Positions 12,971 to 27,200 of a stretch of 64,000 bases of DNA are shown here, in pieces. Origin of the DNA: Protonemura montana. Lineage: Eukaryota; Arthropoda; Insecta; Plecoptera; Nemouridae. The translations under genes and the position numbers were made by a program. Where the stretch lies: assembly GCA_947568835.1 (NCBI GenBank), contig OX387606.1, forward strand, positions 20,561,225-20,625,224. The letters are read 5' to 3'. A model generated the notes under the pieces. That model searched no databases, was not told where the DNA came from, and saw only the letters and a list, made by a program, of their open reading frames with translations. How positions within the stretch are numbered: the first letter of the stretch is position 1; each line of letters begins with the position of its first letter.

Positions 12971-13180
12971 GCCCCCCCCCCCCCCCCACCCCATATCTTT
13001 CCTTGGCCATCGAATTTTCTTGCGGCACAGAAAGGCAAGCGTCGCAACTCTTTGACTGTCACGCGCCTCGCGTGCCGCGGCGTCGGCCGGCCAATGTTTA
13101 CTTTGATTTTCTTTGGAAAAGTGTATTCCGTCAAAATAGTAATTTGTCACTCGCGTGCCCCCACTCCCCATACCCCACCA
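12971..13180 (+). repeat. Poly-C run and C-rich clusters
   Basis: A C run of about 16-17 bases interrupted by one A (12,972-12,992), followed about 160 bp later by a second C-rich cluster of C4-C5 tracts (13,157-13,178). Both could form G4 on the minus strand or an i-motif on the plus strand. Gly-rich and Pro-rich frames crossing them are artefacts. Confidence 0.7.
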
Positions 13181-16100
13181 CCGACAGCGATGTAGCGTGA
13201 CTCGTGCACCCACGAATTAAGGGCAATTAATTAAACAGTTAATCTTAGTAATTTATCATCTTGTTTTTAAGACAAATACACCTGACAATAACGCGTTACA
13301 TTCAAGTCATAAAATTGTACAGACGTTTGTTTCACGCAGTCATTTAGCGTTACGCATGAATTCCACTGACCGGTCATTAGTACTTTGGATTACAATGAAA
13401 TTGGAGCTTGGCAGTTCCGCTAAATCCAATAAAACCACGATCACCGCGTTATCAGCAACTTGAGTGGAGGCACGAGCCTCTGGATTACACTTGCTAACTA
13501 ATCGTATTATGCTACAAGTCTTCTTCCTATACAACACACACGGCTCATTCGGTTAGTCAAACTTGTGCACCTGTTCACTACGCTCCGGCGAATCAATTTC
13601 CGGCAACTTCCGCCTTTCCGAGCTCCCATACTAAGCAATATTTGACTTCTCTCTGCGGTGAAAGGTAATTGGTAAGCACGGAGGCAACATTACTCCCGGA
13701 TATAGAACTATTGCACGGCGGCAAATTGTGGACCACGGCGTGGTGCCTTCGAAACGGCAAATGTCAGAACGGGAAACTTACGTCCATGCTGTAATTACCT
13801 TTGGCTCCTTAGCCTAGTTTATAAAAGCAAGTTTGTTGTAAATGTTACACGTCTGCAGGCGTCGCAAGTTGCGGTACCTGATTAGCAGCAAGCCGCGATA
13901 GTAGATCTTCAAACAGAATGGTTCGCGAAGCAGACGCGAACTTGGATGCTATTACTCGACTGGGGGACTCTTTATTTACAGAAAGCATTCAGGAAAGAGC
14001 ACACCGGCTCCTCCACTCATTCGGGGGAAGTGGATGCGGCTCCTCCACCTCTTGAGCGAACAACTTTCTTGATGGCGCTAGCACCGAGAATTTACGACCG
14101 CCTATCTCGCGTTTACAGTGTCTCATATTGATAATTTATATTAATCATCCGGTTTGTAGACAATAGTTTATGTTTTCCGCTCTATTAGTAGGAGAGTCCT
14201 GTCGAGTGCGCTGGAGTAATTGTCTTTTAGGTTTATGTTAGATCCATCTCAGTGGTTTCCTCCTCTATCTTCTGACACTCATATTTCTTGTAATTTCCAC
14301 CTCCATCCCCGCACGTAGTTTCACGCGCGAGTTTTCTGCCCCATTTCCTTTTGTTTCTCCCCGCAATTTCCTCTTTCGCACTGGGCAGGTTTTCTCGACT
14401 TTCCTTATCCGTCTTCTTGACAACTCGCCTCGCATCCTGCTCGAAATCTTCCACCAAACAAGTGTGATATTCATCTCGTCCCCGGCGTCCTGAACTGTCC
14501 GGATCCCTTATCGCGCTGCGCCTCAACGAGCGCTAGTCACAAACTCTGTTCAAGATAAATTTGAAAGGTAGATATCGCCCGTCATTAAAACTTTCACTTT
14601 CGTCGCGTACAATTTGCACCTCTTTCACCGTCAAAACGTTATATGCGTCGCCGAGGGAACTGAAAGGACACTCGAGAGAAGACATGAGTGCGTAAGCGTG
14701 CGTTGATCACAACGCGCCCCGCTCGGGCGGACTGCGGCAGCGACCTCGCTAACTAATTGGCAAAACCGTGTTTTTCTGTTGCCCCGTCTCTTCTTCAAGC
14801 ACCTCGCCGTGCGGCAGCGCCCACATCGCGACACTGATTCAATTAGGTGGTTGACGTGGAGGTGAGATTCATAACAGCTCTGTTAGAGTCCATCAGGTGG
14901 AAATGATTCACGGCGACCGAGGAATGGACTTATCAACATCAATCAATAAACCTGTCGGCGGAAAGTTCATTCAAGTATAACGCTTACACCGTCCCGAAGT
15001 TTGCTTCCATGAACACATGAGCTTACGTTATTAAAGTTTAATGGCTGCAGCTCGAAAGGGTGCACGGATATATATCTCGGTGGATGCCGTAAAGGAGGCA
15101 TGTGGAGTTAGTTACCCCTATTTGGGGTGTCCAACGCAGCCTGGTGGCGAGTCCAACATGCAAGCAATCTTTCCGCTCAGATCGGTGCACATAACAAGAT
15201 GTTCCTTGAGTGGCATTCTTCGTTCCCGGCGGTCCGGTCCACTCGAAGATTTCTCCTCCTCACAACATAATATATCTGAGGTGTGCTCATATAGGAGTGG
15301 AGAAATTGTTATTCCCCAGACTTTTCAATTTACAGATGATATCCGTGCTGGAATTGTACTTTTAACAGAATTGTCGAGCTAGCCGGACCTGGCACTCACT
15401 ACGAATGCTAGAGTTGTGTAAATGAGGAGCGACCAAACCTCATGAAATATTCCCTCTTATTTTGCGCTACACTCGGTCATCAAGTTCCACTGGAGTCTGC
15501 TCTCGAGAACCCCGCGTGTGTGTCTGGCGCTGATGAGAGTGTGAGCAAATATACGTCGCCATCAACATGCCTTGTGCAATTAAAACTGCATCATTTAAAT
15601 CTATGCTACATCTCCCTAGGTATTAGCCACCCTTAATTGACAGAAGATGAATGCTTTTTTTTAGTGGAATTGCTAAATAAATCAGCTTTCATTAGCTAAT
15701 TATTCCATCGATTGACTGCGCCCCCAGGTGGTTCATCATATATCATTCATCAAAACTGCGTTAGAAGAAGCAAAAAGTTCACGTCCCAACGTAGCCCATC
15801 GCGAGAAGTCATTGTACCCGTGCCAGAGCCTGAAATGTGTCGGCTAACTTCAATAAAGTAATAAATTAATCGTGTACCATAGTTTATTTCTAGTTGATTA
15901 ACAACAAAAATAGAAGCGGGCTCTTTCACATCTAATTAAAGAACCTCGTTCATTTTTCATGATGATTTGTGACGCTGGAAAAAGTTGAAATGGGGAAAAA
16001 TGTCGAGCGAGCGTCGTGCGATCACGCAAATGAGCTGTTATCCGTCAGTGCGCCGCGTCCCCGCTTGAGCGTAACGTGTCATGAGTTCAGATCCCGTGCT

Positions 16101-17530
16101 TGGAGCAGCAATAAACCTGCCCCGGGAACAGTTTAATAACGACACTAATATTACCATTCAAGACGTCGTCTGCAGAGGGCACGACTCGAGCGACCTGCTT
16201 GTGACGCATTTCTTGACGTCACACGAATCTCAGATTGGCAAATCGCGATGCAATGGCGAGAAAAACATTCAAATCGTACAGCATTCAGCATTCGCTGTTT
16301 GGTAAATGGAACTCGATGTCGCCCTGTGCTCGGCCTGTCAGTTTCATTATACAACTCGAATGTGGGATGTGAGCTGTTTCGTATGATTTTTTCTATTTGC
16401 ACTCGATATTTCAGCTGGCTTCATTTTTCACAAGCTTGAAAATCGCGATCGACAGAAACAAAACAGAAATATATCCTGGCATCGAGGTCTTGAAATATCT
16501 AAAAGTATCAAAAACACATGAAACGTTCCGTTTAAATGTAATATAACGTCAAAACACCACATACAATCTTCACCAGCGCGATAACTTTTGAATTTTCACA
16601 TGCGTCCTATCTGCCTATGTCACCTGTCAACGAAATAATTTTACCCATCGCATTGTCTCCACAATTTCGTGCGTGCACTCACTCGCACGTAACGCAGTCG
16701 CGATAATATATCCATGCGTGCACGCACTTTTGTGCGTGGCACAGCGCTTTTCTATTCTCTCAAAAATAATTATAGAGACAAAACGATATCCATTGTGATT
16801 GTCCCAAGCATATAACAATACAGTAAATCAATTATTTCAAAGCTTGGTGCGCTCGACGGCGCCGCGAAAAGCCGTTGTCGCAACGTCCGCTCGGTGCGCC
16901 GAGTTTTTCGCTTGCACTAAAACGGGAAACTAATCAATGTACGACCGCATTTCAGCGGTAGCCGGCGTGTCGCGCCTGTATTGGCTCGCACCGCAACAAT
17001 ACATCGCTTCTAATTCGATCAATTGATTAATCATTACTCGTTAAGCAATAATGAAGAGTTATTTGCTAAGAGGATTTGTTCAACAAGCAGCAATTTCCTG
17101 GCCCGAAGCGGACTACAAATTGCTATTTGAGTGTAAATGCAAAAGTATTTTGGGCATAATTTACTTGTGTCCACACATCCAATCATTTTCCTCATAACAA
17201 CATTCCTGAGTTGTGTTTGCTATAATTTAAATTAAAAACTCGTCCTTTTGCTCGTACTGGCAGATGTGACTCCGACCAGGAGAGACAAGGTCTGGCACCT
17301 CCACCGAAGCACATCACGCCGTGGCTTAACATCTTGTCAACGCACGAGACTCACAAGGTTTTTACAAGCGCGGTTCAAAAAACCGTGGAAAACGCAAGGC
17401 CTGCTGGCGCAATATTTGCTTTCTTCTTCTGCGGATGCAGAGCATAAATCACGCTGTAATATTTTGTCTGTGTTGTGGAATTCCTTGACAACGCTCGCGA
17501 ATGACAAATGGCGCAGTGTTACCCATTTGC
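13181..17530. other. No gene seen; CT-asymmetric segment at 14,240-14,520
   Basis: From 14,240 to 14,520 the plus strand is rich in C and T, so the minus strand gives a Lys/Glu/Arg-rich frame of 97 codons that looks protein-like but has no domain or splice support. A CpG-rich patch lies at 14,690-14,840. The rest shows nothing assignable. Confidence 0.35.
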
Positions 17531-17538
17531 AGGACGCC

Positions 17539-17577
17539 TCCCCCCCCCCTCTCGCCACCCCCCCCCCCCCCCCCCCT
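17539..17577 (+). repeat. Interrupted poly-C tract
   Basis: Two C runs of ten or more bases separated by TCTCGCCA. It is a low-complexity tract that creates Pro-rich (plus) and Gly-rich (minus) spurious frames. Confidence 0.8.
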
Positions 17578-18069
17578 TACACACCAAAAACTGTTCTGAA
17601 AACTCGCCGTCACGTGACAAATCATCACCACCGATTCATTACCATCAATAATGACTCGAGTGATGATCCACTGCTGTATTTTCACGTGTACGAAGAAATA
17701 TTAACACACAATGGACACTTAAGTTAATTAAAAACATGTCCACAATGAGTTGGATTCAAAATCCCGGCTAGGGACAACGTCCCACATAATTTTTTAAGTA
17801 ACCCGTCTGCAAATTACAATATATCTATATCTTTACTAAAATTCACAGCAAGGAATTCATCGCAATGTCCTTCAAAGCAACTGCTTTAATGACATGCGCC
17901 TCGATGGCTGTAATGGTAATTGATAACGATGCTAATAAACGGTATATTCTCGACGGTCTTTGCAGCAATATCGGTGTAAAACGATACGGTTATATCTGCA
18001 AGCCTCGACGTCTCATAGTGCGTACTGGCTGCCTCTCGTCAATAATTGATATCGAGTAATCTGGAGGCG
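17578..18069. other. No gene seen
   Basis: AT-rich DNA without supported exons. Confidence 0.4.
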
Positions 18070-18141
18070 GTGCGCCGAGGGGCTCGGCTCAGGCTGCGGT
18101 GTCGACGACGCCACCGACGACGACGCCGACGACGACGACGA
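18070..18141 (+). repeat. CpG-dense (GAC)n / GACGCC repeat
   Basis: An imperfect array of CGACGA and CGACGCC units. It yields poly-Arg, poly-Ser or Asp-Ala runs in different frames, so the Arg-rich open frames here are not evidence of a gene. It is one of five GACGCC/GGCGTC-type clusters in the window. Confidence 0.75.
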
Positions 18142-19451
18142 CGGAAACTCATCCTTCCGATGAGAAAGCCGTGGCGGTGGCTTCGCTGGTGGCCGGGGCG
18201 CGAAACCACCATGGGAAACCCAGTTATCAAAGGCAGTATTGTTGTTGGATCTTTTCCAGCTTACACACGCCCTTTTAAACCTATACCCCTTGCACACATA
18301 CACGCCGACCATTTCGATAGCGACGAGCGAGGACTTGTGGTGAAAACTAATATCATATACCTATATCTATAAGAAAACCAAAAAGTCGTGGAAAAAGTGT
18401 AGTGGATATTATCCCAGACTCTATCTGCGTTATTTTGGCTTTTCTCCAAAGTTCAAAGTTTGTGGGTGTACAAATGCATTGGTTGCCTAAGAGGTGGCGC
18501 TAACGTCTTCAGAATGCCTTCCTCCTTCAGCCCTTTGCCTTCATAATTCACCATGCGCGTCTCGTCGCCGTTATAATGAGCACTTTTTTTCGGATAAAAA
18601 ATTTCGGGAACTTATATTTTATGCACTGATGCTGCTCCTGCTGCCGTTGGAGTCGGGTGTAAGTTGCCCTTTTTTCGCTGAGTTCAATCGCGCCGTTTGT
18701 CGAGTGCGAATGGCGACCGCGTTTCAAAAAGCTCTGGTGACGCGCGCGATGAATATTTTTATTATTATTGTAATTTAAAGCCGCAAGGTTGACGAGAGGC
18801 ATTTACATGTCAAAAGAAACTTGAGAAATCTTAGATTTTTTTGCCCCCCTTTTTCCTGTGGGATTTTCTTAAGAGCTAGTTTAAAATGTCTTTGCAAGAT
18901 CCGACCAGCAAGGGACAGCTTGCCGCATAATAATTGAAATTGGGTTACAAATGAAAATCTCCCCCCCACGGCTGTCTTTCCGCGAAATTATTATTCCGTT
19001 CATATTTGCCACTTCAGATTTTCATCCGAAATCCTTTCTTTTTCAAATTTATCGCAATTTGTGTAGAAAATCTGGTGGCTCTTGGAAAACCGTTTAATAT
19101 CACTTGTATTGATTACGTCGCTGGAGACTTTGTTTTCCCAGCGAAATAAGAAAAGCGTGGAAAACAGCAGAAAAAGCTTAGAGTTTAGATAGCTGATATC
19201 TAAACCACTTAATTTCCCGCCCGCTAAGAATATTGCAGGCGTCGCGACGGTGCCGACGTCATCCATGTGGCGCCTCGCGACGCCCTAACGACGCCCGATA
19301 TTAACCACCAGCTTAGAACTTGCACTCCGGGTACATTACTCCACTTTTATTGAAAATCTTGCTCCCACAACGGCAAAGACTCGGTAACGGTGATATTTAC
19401 CGGAAGACTGAAAATTATTACGTTACACACTTTACGGCGATGCCTCTCCAA
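18142..19451. other. No gene seen
   Basis: Mixed DNA with short open frames on both strands. No domain and no strong exon was recognised. Confidence 0.4.
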
Positions 19452-19495
19452 CCTCTCTCTTTCTCTTTCTCTTTCTCTCTCTCTCTCTCTCTTTC
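19452..19495 (+). repeat. (CT)n / (CTTT)n microsatellite
   Basis: CTCT units interspersed with CTTT. It is a simple repeat. Confidence 0.85.
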
Positions 19496-21990
19496 ACACA
19501 CTCGCTATCAGCTTTAAAAATTTACTCTTAAGAAATTTTTCTAAACACGCCATTTCAATTCATCTGCACACCCCTTCTCAGTTTTCACAGCCGATTTTTG
19601 CAGGCTGCTTTCTCATGCTCTCGGGCTTACGGTGCAGCGGCGCGTATGCACGATGTATTATTCACTGGCAGAAGAATGCAGTGATATGCTAAGCTTAAGG
19701 TTATCGTTGGGTTTTGTATTTCTGGTGTACTACTACAACGCTACTACTATATAAGAGAATCGCTAGTTGCTGCTGGTAGTGCTGCCTCGGCGGCTGTCCG
19801 TGATATGAATAATACATGGTGGCTGCCGCGAATTCCACTGGCATACTTGCCTTAACTAATGCACACACATTATGGAATATCTGTCTACATCTAAATACAC
19901 TCAGTTCTGGTTTCGGACTAACTTGAATACGGGAACAAAACTAATCGGGGATTGCTTGCTTTCATGCATTGATGTACCATCAAGCGCACTGCACTGATTT
20001 ACTGTCCGACTATGCTAATTTAATGTGCACTAATGTTGATTAATTTTGCAATAAATATCAAGTTCGGGATGCTATGGCAGTGAACTTCATACCGTCAGCT
20101 ATAGGTACATGCACAAAGGTTACAGCAGAACATTGCAGTACAGAGAGGCATACCTACTAATCTGCTACACACAGATCGCGTGGCTCATGGACAAGTGGAG
20201 GTGCCGATTTCAAGTGTGACTCTTGGTTTCTCTCAGAGTTCTCTGGTTTACAAAATGTCACAGAGATCCAACGCTTTAAATGTTCAAGAACCGGTCTGTG
20301 TGCAGTGAAATATATCTTCAAAGGTGTGATTTCTGGATGCTTCGCGAAGGAATTGTTGAAAATCAAAGCTTTCACGCTGATTAAAGGAGTAATCAGAGAA
20401 TTGGTTTTCTTGTTACGTGAATGCGTGTGTGTCTGTGTGTCTTTGTGTGTGTGTGTGACAAATAGCTGTGACTGTATGATGGGCACAAAACACATTTGCC
20501 GCGATTTCCCTGCAGAGTTGGTGAGTGTGAACTCAACGTTTCAGCACACGGCGAATAAAATCACACGACCGTGTATGTCTAAAACGTGTGTCAAACGTGG
20601 ACCAGTGTGTGCAGATACAGATAGGACATGGACCGGGAGTTCTCCTTCATTAAAGATCCTTTACACTGGAAGGGTATTTGGTTCTAGTGGGTGCCCATCG
20701 TGGTCAGCTATCTTTATCAACGCCGTGATAATTCGACGCTGGCCAGAGGTTTAATGCGGTAGGAATTAAATAGGAAGTAGATGAGAGACGCTTTCAGCGA
20801 TTTGCCTTCAATAGGATAAGTGATTTTTGGGATCCGGATTATTTTGTGGAGTCGAAGATTGAGTTGTGGTAGATTGCAGAAAGCGTTGAGTGCAGTGAGG
20901 ATCTATGCTATATTATCCAAGTAGCTTGTCAACGCAGATGTATAACGGTTTGATTATATTATAACAGTCTAGCAGGTGGATTGTTTGCATTATGAATTGT
21001 TCGTGAAAAGTTAGTGCGAAAGTATTTTAAAACATAACTGGATAATAAAATTGAATTACTGTGTCAATATATTTTGCTGCAAATTGTGGTTGAACTTTTA
21101 GAAACTGTTTGCCTCCGGATATTTAATGTTAAGTGAAGTCTGTTTCCCAACATTTTATAACATGTACTAGTAAATCCAGGTGGGAGTCTAAATTGACAGC
21201 CCCATAAAAAAAGTGCCAAAAGTACAAACAGTGTCAGTGTTCATTACAACTGCAGTTAAAAATGTTTAAAAAAAATCTAAAACTGAAAAGAAAATTATCT
21301 ACATGATTGTTCTCCTAGAACACCCACACTCCAAAGAGCTATGTACTCTTTCAATAATTGGATTCTAGAATGTTCTTGGCTTATTTTTTTGATGTACTCG
21401 CAATTTTAGTAATAGCAACTGTAAAAGAGTTTCAGAAAAAACAATAGCAGAAACCGTAACATTGCGTTCAAAAATAAAAAGCAACAGAAAACAAACTAAC
21501 TTTCGTAAAGTTCTCACAAGATTGATAGACATTTGTGTAGCGGTCTAAAAAAAAAAATGACGCCCATAAAACACGCCGCTCTCGGCATTTGACGCAATTT
21601 AATGAACACACTCCTGCAGGATAAGCAATTTGACACAATTCATTGCCTTTGTGAGAACTCTTGCTCCTGGACACTCATAAATTCAACTCCAAACACGTGG
21701 GGAAAAAAGACGTATAGCAGCCCTTTTATTTTTTACTCGCTTGCACCCCAATATTTGCTATCTCCTGGTTTTGTATATTGCTTTGATTGGCCTGAGGGTC
21801 TGTGTGTATAGTTACGTATGCTATTTTGCGGGAAATCCATAAAGGTATGACACGGGAGGAGATAATGATGTGTCCACGTTCACCACCGAGCCTGGCCTTT
21901 ATCGCTATGTTGGCGTCGGTGGGTGATCGGGAATGAGACTGGTGTCCTGCCCCACATGAATAGTGTATGTGGTTTGTCGCATAGATAATA
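19496..21990. other. No gene seen; (GT)n tract at 20,424-20,457
   Basis: A 149-codon plus-strand frame at 20,305-20,754 runs through the (GT)n tract, which gives its Cys-Val run, and carries no recognisable domain. It is regarded as chance. One copy of the recurring GTGGAGGTGCC motif lies at 20,195-20,205. Confidence 0.4.
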
Positions 21991-22025
21991 GCGTCGGGTC
22001 GGCATCGGCGTCGGCGTCGGCGTCG
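21991..22025 (+). repeat. (GGCGTC)n hexanucleotide repeat
   Basis: Three perfect GGCGTC units and one GGCATC variant (22,001-22,024), with a related GCGTCGGGTC before them. The GGCATC unit fits CpG decay of GGCGTC. Confidence 0.8.
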
Positions 22026-24153
22026 TACGAGAATTAACATACATTTTCTCGGGTGCTGTTATGGCGCTTAAGATGCCGAGGGTAGCCTTCTAGAACTAGA
22101 GACTACGATCGAGTTGCAACGGAGGATGACTCAGCTTTAAGATGCATTTGCATGGAACTGTTTTGAATAATGGGTCTGAACATTTGTAGGCGAATAAGCA
22201 TTAAAGTTCTAAAAAGGCTTTTGAGAGTGAAGGAAAGTGTGTTAATAGGGAAATGGTGCTGTCTTGTGATTGGTGAGCTGTATTCACGCTGCGCTGCGTT
22301 CGGTTAAACTAGCATGCCATTATTTGAAATGAAATGTGTTTTGAACTCGAAGGCAATTATCCAGTTTCTCAAATCCTGAACGCTAACAAGCAATGTAGTT
22401 TGATAGTTGACCCAATTTTTGACTCATCTATAAATTACACTTCGTAACTTCTTGGCAATCTTGGCGCTCCAAAAGTGGAAAGTTATCATATTTCATTCGT
22501 TTTGATAAATGGCTGCAACTGTCAGTGATTCAAATTGTCTATTTTCATTTTTCTAATTTTCAGAAACAACACATTTTTACAGCTTCATGTTTCTGTCTTA
22601 CTTCAATTTCCTGCTTTTGTTTGTCTATAACAATCTTTTCCACATAAAACACTCTTTTCAAAAGCTTGAACAAATTTGAAGTTTCCTGTACGGCTTCCAG
22701 GCGCCATTTCTCCGTGCTGGCTGCATGAAGGCTGCATCCTTACTTGTGTTAAATCTTCTATCTTCCGCAATTCCAGGATTCCCGGGTGGGATTATTACGG
22801 CGGAGCCGAGGGGAGAGCAAAAGTAACACAAAAAACACCTCTGTCCTGAAACCAGCAGTGCTGTACATAAGGTCAGGCATCATCTACGCTCAGGATACTT
22901 TTTTAAGCCCCGGTGAAAAGAGCACGCTGGAAGCTAGACAGACAATATCTCGACCACTTCCATTACAACAGGCTTTTTCCCGGCACGCACCGCTGCGCTA
23001 GTCAGAGAAAGTAATTCACCCCGGCCGCGAAAATGCTTTGCATATTTTACAGATCGAAACGAGTTGTCCAAAAAATGTGCCGTGTCCCGGAGCACAATAA
23101 CACACTTCTCCGATAATCTCGGTAGGTACATTTCACGAAAAAAAAAATGCACTTGCTTTTTTCAACTTTGCTAAAAACGTTCATATTTATTTTTTAACAC
23201 TCCTTGAATTTCGGTGCTACAGGATGTAAAATAAATCCACGTCAAATAAATAATATACCTCCTGCAGGCTGAACGGAAAGGCTAAATTACAGGCTCAGTG
23301 TTAGCCGAGTATTTGTTCACCGAGAAACAAATGTGAACTTGGCGATTTGATAGGGTAGTGGCATTCTATCATAGCACAAGTTCTATCTCGGAACCGTGCT
23401 AGCTCGTGGTACCGAGTTGGAAAGCAATTTGGCGGATATCGCGCGCTGGCATGCCAAGCGCCACGGCCGCAAAGGTGTTACATAATATAGAAATTGAACT
23501 TCTCTGAAATAACCTGACCATCACCCACGGTTTTAAAATTACAATTCACTGAAATCTCTCGAGACAATTGCCTGGGCTCTAGAACATTTCGAAACTCCAC
23601 CCTTGCTTCTTGCAACGCCCCATACATCATTATTATTAAACTTGACAGCGAACGCGATATTATTATGACTTTTGTGAGCAGATCAGGCTCGCTTATTGCC
23701 AGTAATCACAAACCAATAAAGCCACTATCAAACTCTGATCACAGCAGCCATTGACTGCAATAAATCATGAAATATGAAAACCAGTTTATTATCCGCACTC
23801 GGTTGCCTTATAGAGAATCACGTGAATGCAACGGTGCACCATCGGTCAATTTTTATTGTGGCCATAACCCGCCGACAAGTAACTAAAAATAAGGTGCCAT
23901 AATGATGGCACCCGATAACGAACCCTTCCCTTTTATTTTTTGTATAAATAAACACGAGAAGCTTATATAAAATACTTCCTGGCTAATATTTTATGGCATA
24001 TACCTATAGGCCTCCAGTAAAGAACTCCGATTCCCAACGAAATCGCCTTCGCCGAGAATAATTCGGCCATAAAGCACCGAGGCACTTAACATGGGCGGCT
24101 CTGCCCCCCGATATCGCGTGACTCGGGCGGCTGCGAAGCAGTCGCGACGCTCC
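22026..24153. other. No gene seen
   Basis: AT-rich DNA, short open frames only. No supported exon or repeat. Confidence 0.4.
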
Positions 24154-24200
24154 CGTCTTAGCGCGTGCTTTCTCCGTCTCAGCGCGTGCTTTCTTCGTCT
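24154..24200 (+). repeat. 21-bp tandem repeat, 2.2 copies
   Basis: CGTCTYAGCGCGTGCTTTCT repeats with a 21-bp period from 24,154, 24,175 and 24,196. On the minus strand it would encode a seven-residue Thr/Lys/Ala/Arg/Glu repeat, but the frame around it is not recognised as a gene. It lies inside a CpG-rich patch (24,090-24,260). Confidence 0.75.
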
Positions 24201-27200
24201 CGGCGGAGCGCGTGGAGGCGCCAAGGACAGCACCCTTCGCGCGACGTGTCCGCGGTGACGACAAATCTGGCACCGTCTTCGTGCAGTGCAGATAACTTAT
24301 GCGTGGGGTGTGAGGGACGTACTGCGTAAACATCTAGGGCGATTTTTGCAAGAGCCGTGCCGAGGCGTTTAATGTTTTACCACTGCTCGGGGACGCAACC
24401 TGGAATCGATGGAAAAGTTATGCGAGCAGCACAAGCATAAGGAAATAAGCTGAAGATAACTGACAAAATTCATAGGTTTTAGTGAACTTTGAACGGAATA
24501 ATAATATTCTCCACCCAGAAGTATGATTTTTCTTCTACCAAAAGTTTTCCAGAAACTAAGAACAAAGTTTTAGACAACCTCGACTTTTTCTTCCTTCTTC
24601 CGCGTCTTCGTGTTCTTCCGAGTTTCGCTGGTACCCACCCATGACCTCTAGGAACCAACGAGTCAAGGCTCCACACGACCCACTAAACGGCACCTCCACT
24701 ACGGGTGCTTTCTAGTAATTTTCACCGGACGGATCTGCGTGGGCTCGACGTCCCCAGATAAACGCAGCGTGAATCGGATGCGAATTCGCGGTAATGGCCG
24801 CGGTTTATCATACTTTGTGTGATCTCTATAAGGTTACGCGGTGATAAACGAGCGCGGTCCTTGGAGACGATTTTACTGACTCATGAATTATTTTCCAGGG
24901 AAGTTTGAAGTGCGCATCTAGCTTTGGGTTATTTTCAAGTAAAAAAAGAAAATAGTTTCGTTGGTGAGGATATATTTTCTTGACGGAAAATAGGTCCATT
25001 ATAAATTACGATATGAATTTCTCCTGTTCCCGCTAGACGGTGAGTAAAACGCGGTCCCTGAGGACATACTTTGAGAGATATTTTTCCATGCTTCCCGACT
25101 AGACGGGGTTGTGTTTTGCGGAACACAGCAGATAATTAAATGAGATTTGTCTTTGGCTTAAGCTCTCGCTGTTCTGAGACATTCACACCCGATAAGACGC
25201 GAAGCATGCCGCGACGCCATAAGAAGCTGCTGCATTAAGAGATCGCATCGCCCGGAGCGGCGAACTTAAGGTGTCGCAGGGAAAGATAATTACTGAAAAT
25301 TGCCTTGCCACACAAATCTGGATTTCTAGGATCCTCTCCTAGCGAAGCAAAACCTAGCTTCAAGCTCTCTGTCATCGTGCGCAGGACATTTTAACATAAG
25401 ATAAATCGTCTACAGTATTTTTACTGTGAGATTTCATAATTAAAAACAATCACTCATCTAGCTGAATTGCAACATTTTCCTAGAAAAGCGAGAGAGAAAT
25501 TGGCGTTTTTACAGGCGGTTACGTAACTAGTAATTTATGGATAGCTTTTCTCTATTTCTTAATGGCAGAATAAGCCTGGCAGGTAACTGCATCAAGAGTT
25601 GAGAAACTTGAATTGAGCCAAAAGGCATTTGTTTTTAACTACCTACTAAATAAACAAAGCACGATACTTGAATCTCGTAGACCTGCTTCTATAGTTGGTT
25701 TCAAAATGACCGCCCATGAAGTGCAATGTTATTACACCCGTTCAATCAACTCGGCACAGCACAAGTCCAGTTCTTTACACCAATCTAATGTGATTTAAGC
25801 GAAGATTTTACTGCAATCGATAATTTATAACAAGCTGATTGATTACTGCAGCAAAATTTCACGTCCCCTCGCATTTATGCTCAAACTACAACGCATGCTT
25901 GTCTGCAATCTAGTTCACTAGTGGAAATTCAATCAACCAACATTGGCACCAAACATCAAAGAAAACCTAGACCCGACTCAGTAGAGCAACAAGCTAGAGA
26001 ATGCAATAATACTTCACTAAGAGGATAACCTACCAGTGACATGATTTGTTCCACAATCCACAGAGAGCGTAACTACGTTTCTAATTCTTAATCACAATTA
26101 CGGCAGCCGTTTACGAAATAGATGTGCACACAATGACAGGGCGTCGCGCGAACGGTTCATAAGCCGTCGTGTGTTATGAACGCACTGGCAAGTTGTCGCG
26201 TGCGAACGCTCGCTTGGCGTTCGCTGGCTCGAGGTACCTATGCGCTTTGCAAACAGAGTCCCCGCTCGTTTTGAGCAAACATTTGCTTATAAAGCTATCA
26301 GTAACTAATGTAAACAAAGGAAACAGCAAGTCGTGAAGGGCTCATTCGCAAACAGGATCCATATACTTGCATGGATTTACTTGTTTTATCGTGTTACATG
26401 TCGGCAAACACCCACGACATACGTGATTTTATTTTAGATATTGAGATCAATTTATTATTAGAGTATTGATATATTACGAGGAATCCGTGTCACGTAAAGT
26501 TCAATGCATAATTAGCGTAAACAACGGTAATGTACAGCACCAAACATATAAATAATGTTTTAATAATAATGACTTATATGCATGCAAATGGACACATAAT
26601 TCGCTGGGAGGTTTCCTCGCAAATCCGATCACATAGACAGACGTGATCAAGTAAACTTCAATCTCCTTGATGTCCTATTGTAGCGACCGATGAGATTGTG
26701 TGTCTCTCCGTCGAACCCGAAACTCACCCCCTGCACTCGACCACGTTCACGCTGTAAACCAGTCGCCCAACACTCCCATCCTCCGCCTATTTACTCGCTC
26801 CCCGCGATACTCCCCCAAATTAATCGGATTCTTTACATTTGTTCCTGACAACATTGCAATCTTGTTGCCAGGCAATACTTGTGATTTCGGTCCAATATCG
26901 GAGTTCGTCGGGCGTGCGGACGGGCGGACAGACGTGCTGGGATATTGGCTGCGCACCGCTATTATCGCCACTGCCCTGACATTTCGTGGATATCGACACA
27001 GCCAGCAGCCGCGGGTTTTCCGCTGCGACGTGCTAGGAAGCTCGATACAACCATGACAATCCTGCGCCGCGCCGCGGTCAGGGTGTTTGATGCCTGCAGT
27101 CTGCCTCCAACGGCGTCCTTATTACGGTGGCAATCGCGTCGTCAGCTGTTATCTTTATCGGTCCCACATTGACGATAGGGCACTCGTAGCTTGTATAGAG

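Noticed and set aside
14233-14526. Lys/Glu/Arg-rich minus-strand frame of 97 codons
   Set aside because: Explained by a strand-asymmetric CT-rich segment; no domain or splice support.
17248-17727. 159-codon plus-strand frame
   Set aside because: It reads through the poly-C tract as poly-Pro and has no recognisable feature on either side.
20305-20754. 149-codon plus-strand frame with Cys-Val run
   Set aside because: The run comes from the (GT)n microsatellite; no coherent Cys-rich domain is present.
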